Below are positions 8,733-18,232 of a stretch of DNA of 64,000 nucleotides, one piece after another (within the stretch, counting starts at the first letter, position 1; each line of letters starts with the position of its first letter). Position numbers and translations under genes: made by a program. Below the pieces are notes generated by a model, which was not told where the DNA came from, did not search any database, and saw nothing but the letters and a program-made list of their open reading frames with translations. The DNA comes from Parasphingorhabdus flavimaris (GTDB taxonomy: Bacteria; Pseudomonadota; Alphaproteobacteria; Sphingomonadales; Sphingomonadaceae): contig NZ_JABWMH010000003.1 in assembly GCF_013371215.1 (NCBI RefSeq), forward strand, positions 578,501-642,500, in the 5' to 3' direction.

Positions 8733-9223
8733 CCGGTTTTCCTTTTTAGAGTGACGAAGCTGTAACCGGGCTTGTCATTTTTCGGCTCATGATCCTCGCG
8801 CATCGTCTCTTCCCAGACGCTGTCGTCGAAGGCCGGCATCTTGATATCGCCCTTCGGCTTGATATGCACTTCGGTCAGTTCGATCCGGTCGGCGCGGTCG
8901 AGAAAGACCTTGTAGATTTGCGCTCCACCGATCACCGCGATATGCGGTGAATTGGCTATTTTCAGGGCGTTTTCTGTGCTGGTTGCGATCTCCGCGTCAT
9001 CGGCTTCCCAATCCGTGTCCCGGGTCAGCACGATATGACGCCGTCCGGGCAACAGGCCGGGCAGGCTGTCGAATGTCTTGCGGCCCATGATCATCGGCTT
9101 GCCCATGGTCATGGTCTTGAAACGCCGCTGATCTTCCGGCAGGCGCCAGGGAATAGTGTCACCGTCACCAATCACGCCATTGTCGGCGCGGGCGAGGAAG
9201 AGAATGATTTCAGGATGGTTCAT
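8729..9223 (-). CDS. folA: Dihydrofolate reductase
   Basis: DHFR reduces dihydrofolate to tetrahydrofolate with NADPH. The 164-residue protein carries the canonical segments ARADNGVIGDGDTIPWRLPED (substrate pocket, WxxPED), GKPMIMGRKTFDSLP (NADPH binding), GRRHIVLTR and AVIGGAQIY. It overlaps the M19 dipeptidase start by 4 nt. thyA, a frequent neighbour, is not present. Confidence 0.95.
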   Translation of the reverse strand: MNHPEIILFLARADNGVIGDGDTIPWRLPEDQRRFKTMTMGKPMIMGRKTFDSLPGLLPGRRHIVLTRDTDWEADDAEIATSTENALKIANSPHIAVIGGAQIYKVFLDRADRIELTEVHIKPKGDIKMPAFDDSVWEETMREDHEPKNDKPGYSFVTLKRKTG

Positions 9224-9258
9224 GGGCGACGCCTAGCGCAGTTCCGGCAGACTGCAAA

Positions 9259-10329
9259 TTAGAAATGCAATTTTGTAACATGGCCCATTTTGCGACCCGG
9301 CCGACTCTCGCCCTTGCCGTAGAGATGGAGGTGGTTTGCACCGTCGGATAACAGGCTCTGCCAGTCGTCGGCCTGCGCCCCGATCAGATTGTGCATCTCG
9401 ACCTTTTTCGCCGCCAGTCCAGTATCACCCAATGGCAATCCACAAACCGCCCTTATGTGATTTTCAAACTGGCTGGTGACCGCCCCTTCGATCGTCCAGT
9501 GGCCGCTATTGTGCACGCGCGGTGCCATTTCATTGAACACCGGGCCGTCCCTGGTGGCAAAAAACTCGCAGGTCAGAACGCCGACATAGTTCATCGCCTC
9601 GGCCATTTGGGCGGCGAGCGCGCGGGCACTGTCCTGCTGTTCGATTATCTCGGCTGGAGCAGGCGCGGTCGAGACCGACAATATGCCGCCGACATGGACA
9701 TTGTGCGGCGTGTCCCAAAAACGGATCTCGCCATCCTGGCCGCGCACCAATATGACCGAAAATTCATGGTCGAATGTCACGAAGCCTTCTGCGACGCAGG
9801 GCTGATGCGCCACCGCTTCCCAATGCTGGTCGAGATCATCGCCCGGCTGAATCCGTGACTGGCCCTTGCCGTCATAGCCCATGCGGATGGTCTTGAGGAT
9901 CGCCGGCGCGCCGATCTCGGCAATCGCCTTGTCCAGTCCTCCCCGGTCGAGCACTTCGGCAAAGGGCGCGGTCGTCCCGCCATGGTCGCGGGCGAAAATT
10001 TTCTCGGCGATTCTATTCTGGGCAATGTCCAGCGCCGCGATCGGTGGATGCAGGGGCGCGCAGGCCTCGATCTGGTGGAGCGGATCGACCGGTACATTTT
10101 CAAATTCGAAGGTAATCACGTCACACGCGTCGGCAAAGCGGGTCAGCGAAGCAATGTCATCATCTTTCGCGCAGGTGAACTCCGCCGAGACTTCGGCCGC
10201 CACGCTGTCGGTGTCGGGCGCATAGATATGGCAGCGATAGCCCAGCTGTGCCGCAGCGACGCCGAGCATCCGGCCAAGCTGGCCGCCGCCCAATATGCCG
10301 ATGGTTGATCCGGGGGGAATTGTTCTCAT
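9259..10329 (-). CDS. purK: N5-carboxyaminoimidazole ribonucleotide synthase
   Basis: PurK is the ATP-grasp enzyme that carboxylates AIR to N5-CAIR in purine synthesis. With the ATG at 10329 the protein is 356 residues, starting MRTIPPGSTIGILGGGQLGRML, the conserved nucleotide-binding N-terminus. Further motifs are FEFENVP, ILKTIRMGYDGKGQ, FDHEFSVILVR, CEFF and MAPRVHNSGHWT. A longer frame to 10470 overlaps purE and is rejected. It begins 7 nt after the purE stop, so purE-purK is an operon. Confidence 0.96.
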   Translation of the reverse strand: MRTIPPGSTIGILGGGQLGRMLGVAAAQLGYRCHIYAPDTDSVAAEVSAEFTCAKDDDIASLTRFADACDVITFEFENVPVDPLHQIEACAPLHPPIAALDIAQNRIAEKIFARDHGGTTAPFAEVLDRGGLDKAIAEIGAPAILKTIRMGYDGKGQSRIQPGDDLDQHWEAVAHQPCVAEGFVTFDHEFSVILVRGQDGEIRFWDTPHNVHVGGILSVSTAPAPAEIIEQQDSARALAAQMAEAMNYVGVLTCEFFATRDGPVFNEMAPRVHNSGHWTIEGAVTSQFENHIRAVCGLPLGDTGLAAKKVEMHNLIGAQADDWQSLLSDGANHLHLYGKGESRPGRKMGHVTKLHF

Positions 10330-10336
10330 GCCGGCT

Positions 10337-10825
10337 TTATTCAGGCTGCTCGGCGACGGATTCGGTTTGCGCCGCGCGCCACGCATCCAGCCGTTCGGCC
10401 AGCGCCGGATCCTGATTGGCGAGAATGGCTGCTGCCAGCAGCGCCGCATTCTTGGCTCCCGCGTCGCCAATAGCCAAAGTGCCGACAGGAACGCCGCCGG
10501 GCATCTGGGCGATGGAAAGCAGACTGTCCATGCCGCTCAGCGCCTTTGACTGGATCGGCACGCCGAGTACCGGAGTGCGGGTCATCGACGCCACCATGCC
10601 GGGCAGATGGGCCGCGCCGCCCGCGCCGGCGATGATCACTTTCAGTCCGCGATCCACAGCCGAGGTTGCATATTCGTAAAGTCGGCCAGGGGTCCGGTGC
10701 GCGGAGACGATCTTGGTCTCATGCGCCACGCCGAGCTGATCGAGAATGTCGCTCGCGAGCTTCATCGTCGCCCAGTCGGACTGGCTGCCCATGATAATTC
10801 CAACCGGAGGAGGTGCTTCGACCAT
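10337..10825 (-). CDS. purE: N5-CAIR mutase
   Basis: PurE converts N5-CAIR to CAIR. The 162-residue protein has [13 protein letters not shown], the [12 protein letters not shown] motif with the catalytic His, [12 protein letters not shown] and [22 protein letters not shown], all diagnostic of class I PurE. I use the ATG at 10825 preceded by CAGGGGC; the TTG at 10840 overlaps that ribosome binding site. It is the first gene of the purE-purK pair. Confidence 0.96.
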   Translation of the reverse strand: MVEAPPPVGIIMGSQSDWATMKLASDILDQLGVAHETKIVSAHRTPGRLYEYATSAVDRGLKVIIAGAGGAAHLPGMVASMTRTPVLGVPIQSKALSGMDSLLSIAQMPGGVPVGTLAIGDAGAKNAALLAAAILANQDPALAERLDAWRAAQTESVAEQPE

Positions 10826-11046
10826 TTTTGCCCCTGACAAATGCTACGGAAGCAATGCGGTTTAGTAGGGAAGTGTCGCCGACGCAATGACACTTATGAC
10901 GGCTGTGAAAATTTCTGTCGATCCAGGCGGGGCCGCCGGAGCAGTGCTGAATCCCGACAAGTTCGGGAAATCCGCCGCTCCCCGTACGTCAAATAATTAT
11001 GTTGTTTATTCAGATAGATAAAATATAGACGGTCGCGAAACCAAGA

Positions 11047-11631
11047 ATGGCGAACAATATGCACCATGATGCAACAAGCAGCGAACAAAATTGTGCCAAC
11101 TGTAGTGAACTGGAGCAGCAAATAAGCGCGTTGAAAGACCAACTCGCTAAAATGGAGCAATATGCCTACCATGACGTACTGACCGGACTGTCCAACCGGC
11201 GGTTTTTTCTTGATAGCCTTGAAAGCCGGATTTCGCGATGTCAGCGATATGGCGACAATTGTGCTTTGCTGTTTCTCGATGTCGACGATCTGAAAGCGGT
11301 CAATGATCAGCACGGCCATGGTGCGGGCGACCTGCTGCTGGCCCGGCTGGCGGAAATATTGAAACTTCACACACGTACGTCTGATGTGGTTGCGCGGATC
11401 GGCGGAGATGAATTCGGCCTTCTGCTCGACAATCTCGATGCCGACGAGGTGGTCCGGAAAATCGCCTTTCTCGTAGACCAGTTCAGCAAGGCAAATTGCA
11501 CCTACGCCAACACCTCCCTGAAACTGGGTGCGGCGATAGGCTATTGTTTTGTCGGTCCCAAAGATACGGTCGGCGGCCTGATGTCCCGCGCCGATGCCGC
11601 CATGTACCGCGCGAAGGACAAGGCTCAATAA
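11047..11631 (+). CDS. Diguanylate cyclase (GGDEF domain)
   Basis: This 194-residue soluble protein has a short N-terminal coiled-coil (about residues 19-38) and one GGDEF domain. The active-site motif GGDEF is intact at residues 119-123, and an RxxD inhibitory site (RTSD, 110-113) sits at the correct five-residue spacing, so product inhibition by c-di-GMP is expected. DVLTGLSNRRFF and FLDVDDLKAVNDQHGHGAGD are typical. No sensor or membrane segment is present, so activation probably depends on dimerisation via the coiled coil. It converges on gpmA with a 27-nt gap. Confidence 0.92.
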   Translation: MANNMHHDATSSEQNCANCSELEQQISALKDQLAKMEQYAYHDVLTGLSNRRFFLDSLESRISRCQRYGDNCALLFLDVDDLKAVNDQHGHGAGDLLLARLAEILKLHTRTSDVVARIGGDEFGLLLDNLDADEVVRKIAFLVDQFSKANCTYANTSLKLGAAIGYCFVGPKDTVGGLMSRADAAMYRAKDKAQ

Positions 11632-11658
11632 GCGGCCGCGCGCAACAGTCGCGGCTGG

Positions 11659-12345
11659 CTACCGCTCCGAGAGATAATAATGTTCGATCTCGTTCAGATC
11701 GTCGTCCAGCTCGTAGATGATCGGCTGGCCGGTCGGTATTTCCAGGCCGGTGATTTCGTCGTCCGGAATATTGGAGAGATGCTTGACCAGCGCGCGAAGG
11801 CTGTTGCCATGCGCGGAAATCAGGACCGTCTGGCCATTTTGTAATTCCGGTGCGATCCGCGTCTTCCAATAAGGCAATACCCGGACGATCGTGTCTTTCA
11901 GGCTCTCGGTCGCCGGCACTTCGATTCCCTTGTAGCGCGGGTCGTTGGACATCTGAAATTCGCTGTCGGTCGCCATTGGCGGCGGCGGCGTATCAAAGCT
12001 GCGGCGCCAGATATGAACCTGTTCGTCGCCATGCTTGTCACGGGTTTCCTGCTTGTTCAGACCGGTCAGGCCGCCATAATGACGCTCGTTGAGCCGGTAA
12101 TTTTTCTCCACCGGCAGCCACAGGCGGCCCATTTCCTCCAGCGCGAGATTGAGCGTCTTGATCGCCCGTGTCTGAAGGCTGGTGAAGCAGATGTCCGGAT
12201 CAATGCCGCGCTCTTTCATCAGCTGGCCCGCCGCCAGTGCCTCTTCAATGCCCTTCTCGGTGACGTCCACATCCCACCAGCCGGTAAAGCGGTTTTCGAG
12301 ATTCCATTGCGACTGGCCATGGCGAAGCAGGATGAGTTGTGGCAT
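11659..12345 (-). CDS. gpmA: 2,3-bisphosphoglycerate-dependent phosphoglycerate mutase
   Basis: Glycolytic/gluconeogenic interconversion of 3- and 2-phosphoglycerate. The protein starts MPQLILLRHGQSQWN with the phospho-accepting His in RHG, followed by FTGWWDVDVTEKG, the NERHYGGLTGLNKQE signature and the C-terminal ISAHGNSLRALVKHL. At 228 residues from the ATG at 12345 (AAGGACA upstream) it has family length; a frame extending to 12543 is not supported. A 22-nt-period repeat lies about 60 nt upstream. Confidence 0.96.
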   Translation of the reverse strand: MPQLILLRHGQSQWNLENRFTGWWDVDVTEKGIEEALAAGQLMKERGIDPDICFTSLQTRAIKTLNLALEEMGRLWLPVEKNYRLNERHYGGLTGLNKQETRDKHGDEQVHIWRRSFDTPPPPMATDSEFQMSNDPRYKGIEVPATESLKDTIVRVLPYWKTRIAPELQNGQTVLISAHGNSLRALVKHLSNIPDDEITGLEIPTGQPIIYELDDDLNEIEHYYLSER

Positions 12346-12708
12346 CTTTGTGTCCTTACACTGGTGGATGATTTTCCCTAGCGGCGATGATGCTGGTCGC
12401 CAAGGGTGATTTCGGGATAATGCAACGGTGATTTCAGGATAATGGTCGCCGGACCTGCCGGCAAAGACAGCGAAGGCGGAAGCCTTTTGTGTGATTTTGG
12501 TGTCTCTCTGCCGATGGAATGCCTGATTTCCGCTATTCGACATTGTTACATTTTTGCAACGTTGTTTCCCTAATCGGCTTGGAGCGGTTGTTCACGGCTT
12601 GATTTAACGGCGCAATTAACGGACTGACACAACCGTAGCGGTCGGAAAAACAAGCCATCCCCCCAGGAAATCGGCGATGATGACCGCGAGTATAACTGGA
12701 GAAGATAA
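12346..12708. other. Divergent gpmA / TonB-receptor intergenic region
   Basis: This 363-nt stretch separates two divergent genes and holds no convincing gene. It contains the paired direct repeat at 12405-12444. The receptor start at 12709 is preceded by GGAGAAGATAA, a good ribosome binding site. I see no Fur-box-like dyad by eye. Confidence 0.5.
12405..12444. repeat. Two 18-bp direct repeats with 22-bp period upstream of gpmA
   Basis: GGTGATTTCGGGATAATG (12405-12422) and GGTGATTTCAGGATAATG (12427-12444) differ at one base and start 22 bp apart, about two helical turns. TGGTCGCC also flanks both sides. The spacing suits a side-by-side regulator binding site for gpmA, but a chance local duplication is equally possible. 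Confidence 0.6.
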
Positions 12709-15254
12709 ATGAGAGCCTTCAATAAATTCCTCATGGCTGCACTTTGCACCACCGCCATGACCACCCCAGCTTTCGCGCAGGACGAAGCGCAAGAAGTTGA
12801 AGCCTTCGACGATAACGTGATCATCGTGACGGCAACCCGCCGTGCCGAAGACGTTCAGGACATTCCGATTGCCGTGACCGCGGTCAGCCCGGCTCAGCTC
12901 GAGCAGCAGGGCGTTGTCAATGTTCAGAATATCGGCAGCGTCTCGTCAAGCTTCTCGACCTCCAACGCGCAAACGGCATCCGGAACGGTTGTTCTGCGTA
13001 TTCGCGGTGTCGGTACGACTTCCAATAACATCGGCTTTGAATCCGCTGTCGGTATCTTTGTCGACGGTGCCTATCAGTCCCGTCCCGGCGTTGCGCTTGG
13101 CGAATTTGTCGACGTTGAACGCGTCGAGGTCCTCCGCGGCCCGCAGGGTACATTGTTCGGACGCAACACCTCGGCAGGCGCCCTGAACATCACCAACGTA
13201 CGGCCTGACCTCAACGATTTCGGTGGTTTCGTAAACGCGACCTATGGCAATTTCGACCATATGAGCCTCCAGGGCGCGATCAACGCTCCCCTGATCGAGG
13301 ACACTCTGGCGTTGCGCGTAACCGGTGCATACCGGAAGCGTGACGGCTATGTTGATATCATCGACAGCGCCGGCAACAGCGTAGGTGATTCGAACGACAC
13401 CGATCAATATCTGCTTCGCGGCCAGCTCGGCTTCGAAACGCCTGGTGGCATCAGCGGTCGTCTGATTGCAGATTATTCGAAGAGCACTGCAAGCTGCTGT
13501 GCGGCAATCGAGGTCCTGCATCTCCGGTTGAAACAGCTGGTCTCTTTGGCGCTGTAGGCCTCGGTGCACGCGGCGGCATGGCCGCTCCCGATGTTGCGGT
13601 GAACCCGTTTGATACGGTCACCATGCAACGCGCCTTGGATAACCGGATTGCGACCTCGGATCAGAGAGCCGACCCGTCCAATGATCAATGGGGTGTGACC
13701 GGCGAAATCGAATTTCCGATCGGCGACAGCGCAGACCTGATCTATATCGGTTCCTATCGCGAATTCCGTGCGGACGAATCCTATGACTCGGATTTCTCCG
13801 GTCTGGATGTGTTCAATGTTTTGCCAGGTGGCGGAACCGCGATCAATACCATGACCCACGAATTGCGCTTGCAAGGCGAAGCCTTCGGCGGCGCACTCGA
13901 ATGGCTGGTCGGTGGTTATTATTCCGACGAAGATATTACGCAGTCCGTCAACTTTGGTCTGGGTGCAGACTATGACCGTCTTGTCGGAGCCCTGCTGGCA
14001 GCCGGTACCGGCGGCGCATCGTTGAACCCGGCGAGCCCACTGTTTGCAGGTGCGACACCTTTGCAGACATTGACCGGTGTCGATCCGTCTACCGTTCGCA
14101 CCACCAATGACTACACGCAAAGCAGCAAAAGCTGGTCTATCTTCACGCACAACACTCTGGAAGTGGCCGAGGGTCTGAAGCTGACAGTTGGTCTGCGCTA
14201 TTCGGATGAAAGCAAAGACGGTTCCTTCTCGCAGCCATCGGTCAACAACGATCTCTGCCCCGCGACATTGGGCCAGATTTTTGCCGGAAACCTTCCCGGA
14301 GGTCCGGGCAGCCCGCTTACCAACAGCTATTTTGGACTGGGTTGTTTTGCCTTTGTCGCGCCAGCAATCGGAACGGATGCAAATCCATTCCCGCTGCCAC
14401 GACCATTCACCAGCAATTTTAGCGATGAAGAGCTGATCTACACCGGTAAAGTGAGCTATGAATTTGCTTCGCCCGTGACGGTTTATGCCAGCTTCACGCA
14501 CGGCTATAAATCGGGTGGTTTCAACCTTGATTCCACGGCCGCATCCGGTGGTGCTGATCCGCGCTTCGCTTCGGAAGAAGTCGATGCCTATGAAGTTGGC
14601 CTGAAAGCTAAATTCCTGGACAATGCGGTGACCTTGAATGTTGCGGGTTTCCATGAGGAATTCACAAACTTCCAGGTTCTGGAATTCACTGGTGCCCAGT
14701 TCACGACCTTCAACGTTCCGCTTGCGAAATCGACCGGTGTTGAAATCGAAACTGTGATTCGTCCGAGCGATAATCTGACGATTAACGGCGGATTGACTTA
14801 CACCAACGCCAGATATCCGGATAATTGTGCTGGCACGCAGACTTCGAACAATGTTCTCAGCCTGTGCGGAAATTCGCTGACCAACGCTCCGAAATGGGTG
14901 GGTATCATGGGTGCTACCTATGATCGCGATATTGGTGACAGCCTGAATTTCTTCATCAACGGTCAGTTGCGGATGGAAAGCGATCGTCGCACGTCGACGC
15001 AAGCCTTTGATCCGGCGGATCTGACGACGCGGACGCCAGTGCCATTTGATGTTCAGGATGGCAACATCAAGATCAACATGCGTGCCGGTCTCGGTGATAT
15101 CGACGGTGCATGGGGTGTTGAAGCCTGGGTTACCAACCTGACCAACGAAATCACGCGCGGTGTTACCTTTAACACTGTGCTGCGTTCCGGCTCGCGCTCG
15201 GCCTTCATTCAGGAGCCACGCATGTTCGGTCTGACCCTTCGCGGCAAATTCTAG
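12709..15254 (+). pseudogene. TonB-dependent outer-membrane receptor, frameshifted
   Basis: A signal peptide (MRAFNKFLMAALCTTAMTTP...AFAQ), a TonB-box-like NVIIVTATRR, a plug domain with RIRGVGTT, VEVLRGPQGTLFGRNTSAGALN and, in the second part, a long beta-barrel ending in a C-terminal Phe (GLTLRGKF) identify a sphingomonad-type TonB receptor. The frame opened at 12709 stops at 13557; the barrel continues in the -1 frame (open well before the ATG at 13578) to 15254. Homology-like text switches around 13495-13510, after SCCA. One missing base there would restore a protein of about 848 residues, normal for the family. It is a recent mutation or a sequencing error. Substrate unknown. Confidence 0.85.
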
Positions 15255-15295
15255 GTCCGAATGAAATGCGGCGGCAAATAGCCGCCAGATGAACA

Positions 15296-15321
15296 GGGGC
15301 CGGTTTTTCCGGCCCCTTTTT
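15296..15321 (+). terminator. Rho-independent terminator after the TonB receptor
   Basis: GGGGCCGG (15296-15303), a TTTTT loop, and CCGGCCCC (15309-15316) followed by TTTTTATT form a canonical terminator 42 nt after the receptor stop. Confidence 0.9.
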
Positions 15322-15359
15322 ATTGCGCGGCACAGCCATCGGTGCAAAAGACTGATGCC

Positions 15360-16520
15360 ATGAAAAACTTTATCTTCCAGACCGTCCCCGTGCTTCATTT
15401 TGGCGAAGGCTGTCTCGCCGAATTGCCCGGTCAGATCGCCGTCCTGCGCGCGTCCCGCCCGATGATTGTTACCGACAAGGGGATCGTCGGCGCAGGCCTG
15501 ATCGCTCCGGTTGACCGGACCTTGCGGGAAGCCGGTCTCGAGGTCGCGATTTTCGATTCCGTGGTTGCCGACCCGCCGGAGGCGATCGTCCTGCAGGCTG
15601 TAGAAGCGGCAAAAGCGGCGGACGCGGATATTGTCATCGGACTGGGTGGCGGCAGCTCGCTCGATACCGCCAAGGTGGTTGCGGCGCTGGCCGTGGATGG
15701 CGCGCAACCGCTTTCCGATATTTACGGCATCGGCTTGCTGGAGCGCAAGGGCCTGCCGACCATCCTGATCCCGACCACCTCCGGCACCGGATCGGAAGTC
15801 ACCGCCATATCGATCCTGACCACCGGCGAAACCACCAAGGCCGGCATCATCTCGCCGCATCTCTTTGCCGATGTCGCGCTGCTCGACCCGGCGCTGACGA
15901 CCGGGCTCCCCGCCAGCGTCACCGCCGCCACCGGTATCGACGCGATGGTCCATGCGGTCGAATCCTATACCAGCCGCAACGGCAAGAATCCGGTCTCCGA
16001 CATGCTCGCGATCGAGGCGCTGAAACTGCTCACCGCGAATATCGAGACCGCCTGTTCCGACGGGAACAACATGCCGGCGCGCGAAGCGATGCTGCGCGGT
16101 TCGATGCTCGCCGGACAGGCTTTTGCCAATTCGCCCGTCGGCGCGATCCACGCGCTCGCCTATCCGCTCGGCGGCATCTATCATATCCCGCACGGCCTCT
16201 CCAACGCGCTGGTCATGCCCTATGTGATGCAGTTCAACCTGGAGGCTGCCGCACCGCTCTATGCCGAGCTCGCCGATGCCCTCGACCTGCCGCGCGGCAG
16301 CGAGAACAGCAGCGAAGCGCGGGCGCAGCAGCTGATCGACTATCTCGAGGCGCTGGCGGTCAAGGTGAAGGCACCACGCAAGCTGCGCGAAATCGGCATC
16401 GCACAGGACGCCACCACCGAACTGGCCGAGGCGGCGATGCTGCAAGGCCGGCTCTTGGACAATAATCCCCGAGAAGTGACGCTGGCCGACGCGCAGAGGA
16501 TATATGATGCCGCCTGGTAA
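15360..16520 (+). CDS. Iron-containing (group III) alcohol dehydrogenase
   Basis: NAD(P)-dependent Fe-type ADH oxidising or reducing a short alcohol/aldehyde. Motifs: GLGGGSSLDTAKV (nucleotide binding), IPTTSGTGSEVT, the metal-binding region GIDAMVHAVESYTS and HALAYPLGGIYHIPHGLSNALV with the conserved histidines. The ATG at 15360 gives 386 residues; a GTG at 15342 would add six. The stop overlaps the next gene by 17 nt, so it forms an operon with the thioesterase and acyl-CoA dehydrogenase. Substrate cannot be told from sequence. Confidence 0.92.
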   Translation: MKNFIFQTVPVLHFGEGCLAELPGQIAVLRASRPMIVTDKGIVGAGLIAPVDRTLREAGLEVAIFDSVVADPPEAIVLQAVEAAKAADADIVIGLGGGSSLDTAKVVAALAVDGAQPLSDIYGIGLLERKGLPTILIPTTSGTGSEVTAISILTTGETTKAGIISPHLFADVALLDPALTTGLPASVTAATGIDAMVHAVESYTSRNGKNPVSDMLAIEALKLLTANIETACSDGNNMPAREAMLRGSMLAGQAFANSPVGAIHALAYPLGGIYHIPHGLSNALVMPYVMQFNLEAAAPLYAELADALDLPRGSENSSEARAQQLIDYLEALAVKVKAPRKLREIGIAQDATTELAEAAMLQGRLLDNNPREVTLADAQRIYDAAW

Positions 16521-16956
16521 GAGCCCCAGGGCCGAACCGCCACGGCGCGATGCCTATCGCACCGGCTCGGCGATTACCACGCGCTGGAACGACAATGATC
16601 CTTATGGTCACGTCAACAACGCGATCTATTATTTCTGGTTCGACACCGCGGTAAACCGCTATCTTATCGAGCAGGGCGCGCTCGACATCACCGGCGGCGC
16701 GACCATCGGACTGGTGGTCAACACCAGCTGCGACTATTTCGCGCCGATAGCCTTTCCCGACGAGGTGATGGCGCGGATCCGCGTCGACCGGCTCGGCAAC
16801 AGCAGCGTCACCTACGGCGTCGGCCTGTTTCGCGGTGACGAGGATGTGGCCTCGGCGGCCGGCAGCTTCACCCATGTCTATGTCGACCGCGAAAGCCGGC
16901 GACCGGTTCCGCTGCCATCTCCCTTGCGTTCCGCGCTGGAAGCGATAAAGGTTTAA
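16504..16956 (+). CDS. Acyl-CoA thioesterase, 4HBT hotdog family
   Basis: A 150-residue hotdog-fold protein with the 4-hydroxybenzoyl-CoA thioesterase signature RWNDNDPYGHVNNAIYYFWF (active Asp in the DPYGHVNN loop) and the later VNTSCDYFAPIAFPDEV and THVYVDRESRRPVPLP. It would hydrolyse an acyl-CoA thioester. Start codon ATG 16504 lies within the end of the ADH gene (17-nt overlap), indicating coupling. With a dehydrogenase on each side, the set looks like a short fatty- or branched-acid oxidation operon, an inference from context. Confidence 0.88.
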   Translation: MMPPGKSPRAEPPRRDAYRTGSAITTRWNDNDPYGHVNNAIYYFWFDTAVNRYLIEQGALDITGGATIGLVVNTSCDYFAPIAFPDEVMARIRVDRLGNSSVTYGVGLFRGDEDVASAAGSFTHVYVDRESRRPVPLPSPLRSALEAIKV

Positions 16957-16985
16957 TCAGACGATTAAATCGCTAGGAGAGAGAC

Positions 16986-18128
16986 ATGCTACGCCCCTTT
17001 GAAAATGAAGAGCGGCGCCAGTTCCGCGAAACCTGCCGCCGCTTTGCCGAAACCGAATTGCAGCCCTTTGCCAACGAGTGGGACGAAGCCGGGGAAATTC
17101 CCTGGGAGATGCACGAGAAAGTCGGCGCGCTTGGCGTCTGGGGCTTCGGTGTTGACGAAAAATATGGCGGCCTCGGCATGGACGATGTCTTCATGCGCGC
17201 GGCCTGGGGCGAGGAAGCGGCGCGGGCGCACAATGGCGGCACGCTGGCAGCGCTCGGCGGGCGCAGCATTTCGATCGGCCCGATCCACAAGCTCGCCTCG
17301 CAGGATATCAAGGACCGCATCCTGAAGGATATCGTGCTCGGCAAAAAGGGCTCCAGCCTCGGCATCACCGAACCGGGTGGCGGATCGGACGTCGCCAATA
17401 TGCAGACCACTGCGCGGCAGGATGGCAATCACTGGGTGATCAACGGCGCCAAGACGTTCATCACCGGCGGCATGACCGCCGACCATTATGTCATCGGCGC
17501 GCGCACCGGGGGCGAAGGCCTGAATGGCATTTCACTGTTTCTGGTCGACGCCGATGCCGAGGGCTTCTCGCGCACCGCGCTCGACAAGAAAATGGGCTGG
17601 TGGGCGTCGGACCAAGCCTCGCTCTATTTCGACGAAGTCCGCGTTCCGGCTGAGAATATGCTCGGCGAGGAAGGCCGCGGCTTCATCCAGATCATGCACA
17701 ATTTCAACCATGAACGGCTCGGCATGGTCGCCCAGTCGCTCGGCATGATGCGGGTGCTGCTCGAATATGCGATCGACTATGCGCAGCAGCGCGAGACCTT
17801 CGGCAAGCCGCTGATCCGGCATCAGGTGATCCGCCACAAGATCGCCGAGATGTCGGCCCGCGTCGACCGGCTCGACGCCTGGCTGAACCAGATATGCTGG
17901 CTCGCGGATCAGGGCGAAATGCCGGTGGCGCAAATCTGCAAAGCCAAGTTCAGCGCCACCAAGGATCTCGAATATTGCGCCAGCGAGGCGATGCAGATTC
18001 TCGGCGGGGCCGGCTATCTCCGCGGCAATCCGGTCGAGCGTTTCTACCGCGAGGTCAAGGTCATGGCGATCGGCGGCGGCTCGGAAGAAATCATGCGCGA
18101 TCTTGCGGTCCGGCAAATGGGCCTCTGA
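16986..18128 (+). CDS. Acyl-CoA dehydrogenase
   Basis: FAD-dependent alpha,beta-dehydrogenation of an acyl-CoA. The 380-residue protein shows the two family signatures: LGITEPGGGSDVANMQT (FAD/substrate) and QILGGAGYLRGNPVERFYRE near the C-terminus, plus QRETFGKPLIRHQ in the helical domain. The catalytic Glu of short/medium-chain enzymes probably lies in the last domain but I cannot assign it surely. Strong ribosome binding site (AGGAGAG, 6 nt upstream of the ATG). Third gene of the ADH-thioesterase-ACAD operon. Confidence 0.94.
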   Translation: MLRPFENEERRQFRETCRRFAETELQPFANEWDEAGEIPWEMHEKVGALGVWGFGVDEKYGGLGMDDVFMRAAWGEEAARAHNGGTLAALGGRSISIGPIHKLASQDIKDRILKDIVLGKKGSSLGITEPGGGSDVANMQTTARQDGNHWVINGAKTFITGGMTADHYVIGARTGGEGLNGISLFLVDADAEGFSRTALDKKMGWWASDQASLYFDEVRVPAENMLGEEGRGFIQIMHNFNHERLGMVAQSLGMMRVLLEYAIDYAQQRETFGKPLIRHQVIRHKIAEMSARVDRLDAWLNQICWLADQGEMPVAQICKAKFSATKDLEYCASEAMQILGGAGYLRGNPVERFYREVKVMAIGGGSEEIMRDLAVRQMGL

Positions 18129-18180
18129 TCCCGCTTGCCATTTCGGGCGATCCGGCGATAACCGGCGAGACTTGAAAACC

Positions 18181-18208
18181 CGTTCGTGCTGAGCCTGTCG
18201 AAGCACCG
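18181..18208. repeat. Single REP half-site, family 2
   Basis: CGTTCGTGCTGAGCCTGTCG followed by AAGCACC, a palindromic half-element of the GAGCCTGTCGAAG family, lies between the acyl-CoA dehydrogenase and the EamA gene. Its local inverse GTGCT...AGCAC could form a hairpin. Confidence 0.7.
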
Positions 18209-18232
18209 GGACTGGGGCAATTGGAACACTAT

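Noticed and set aside
13480..13560. Programmed ribosomal frameshift in the TonB receptor
   Set aside because: No X XXY YYZ heptamer or stimulatory hairpin at the junction, and this gene family is not known for frameshifting.
13473..16445. 990-residue open frame on the minus strand
   Set aside because: It is antisense to the TonB receptor and Fe-ADH, whose motifs are clear; its product has no recognisable protein features.
18221..18232. TTG upstream start of the EamA transporter
   Set aside because: It only adds four residues and lies within the ribosome binding region of the ATG at 18233.
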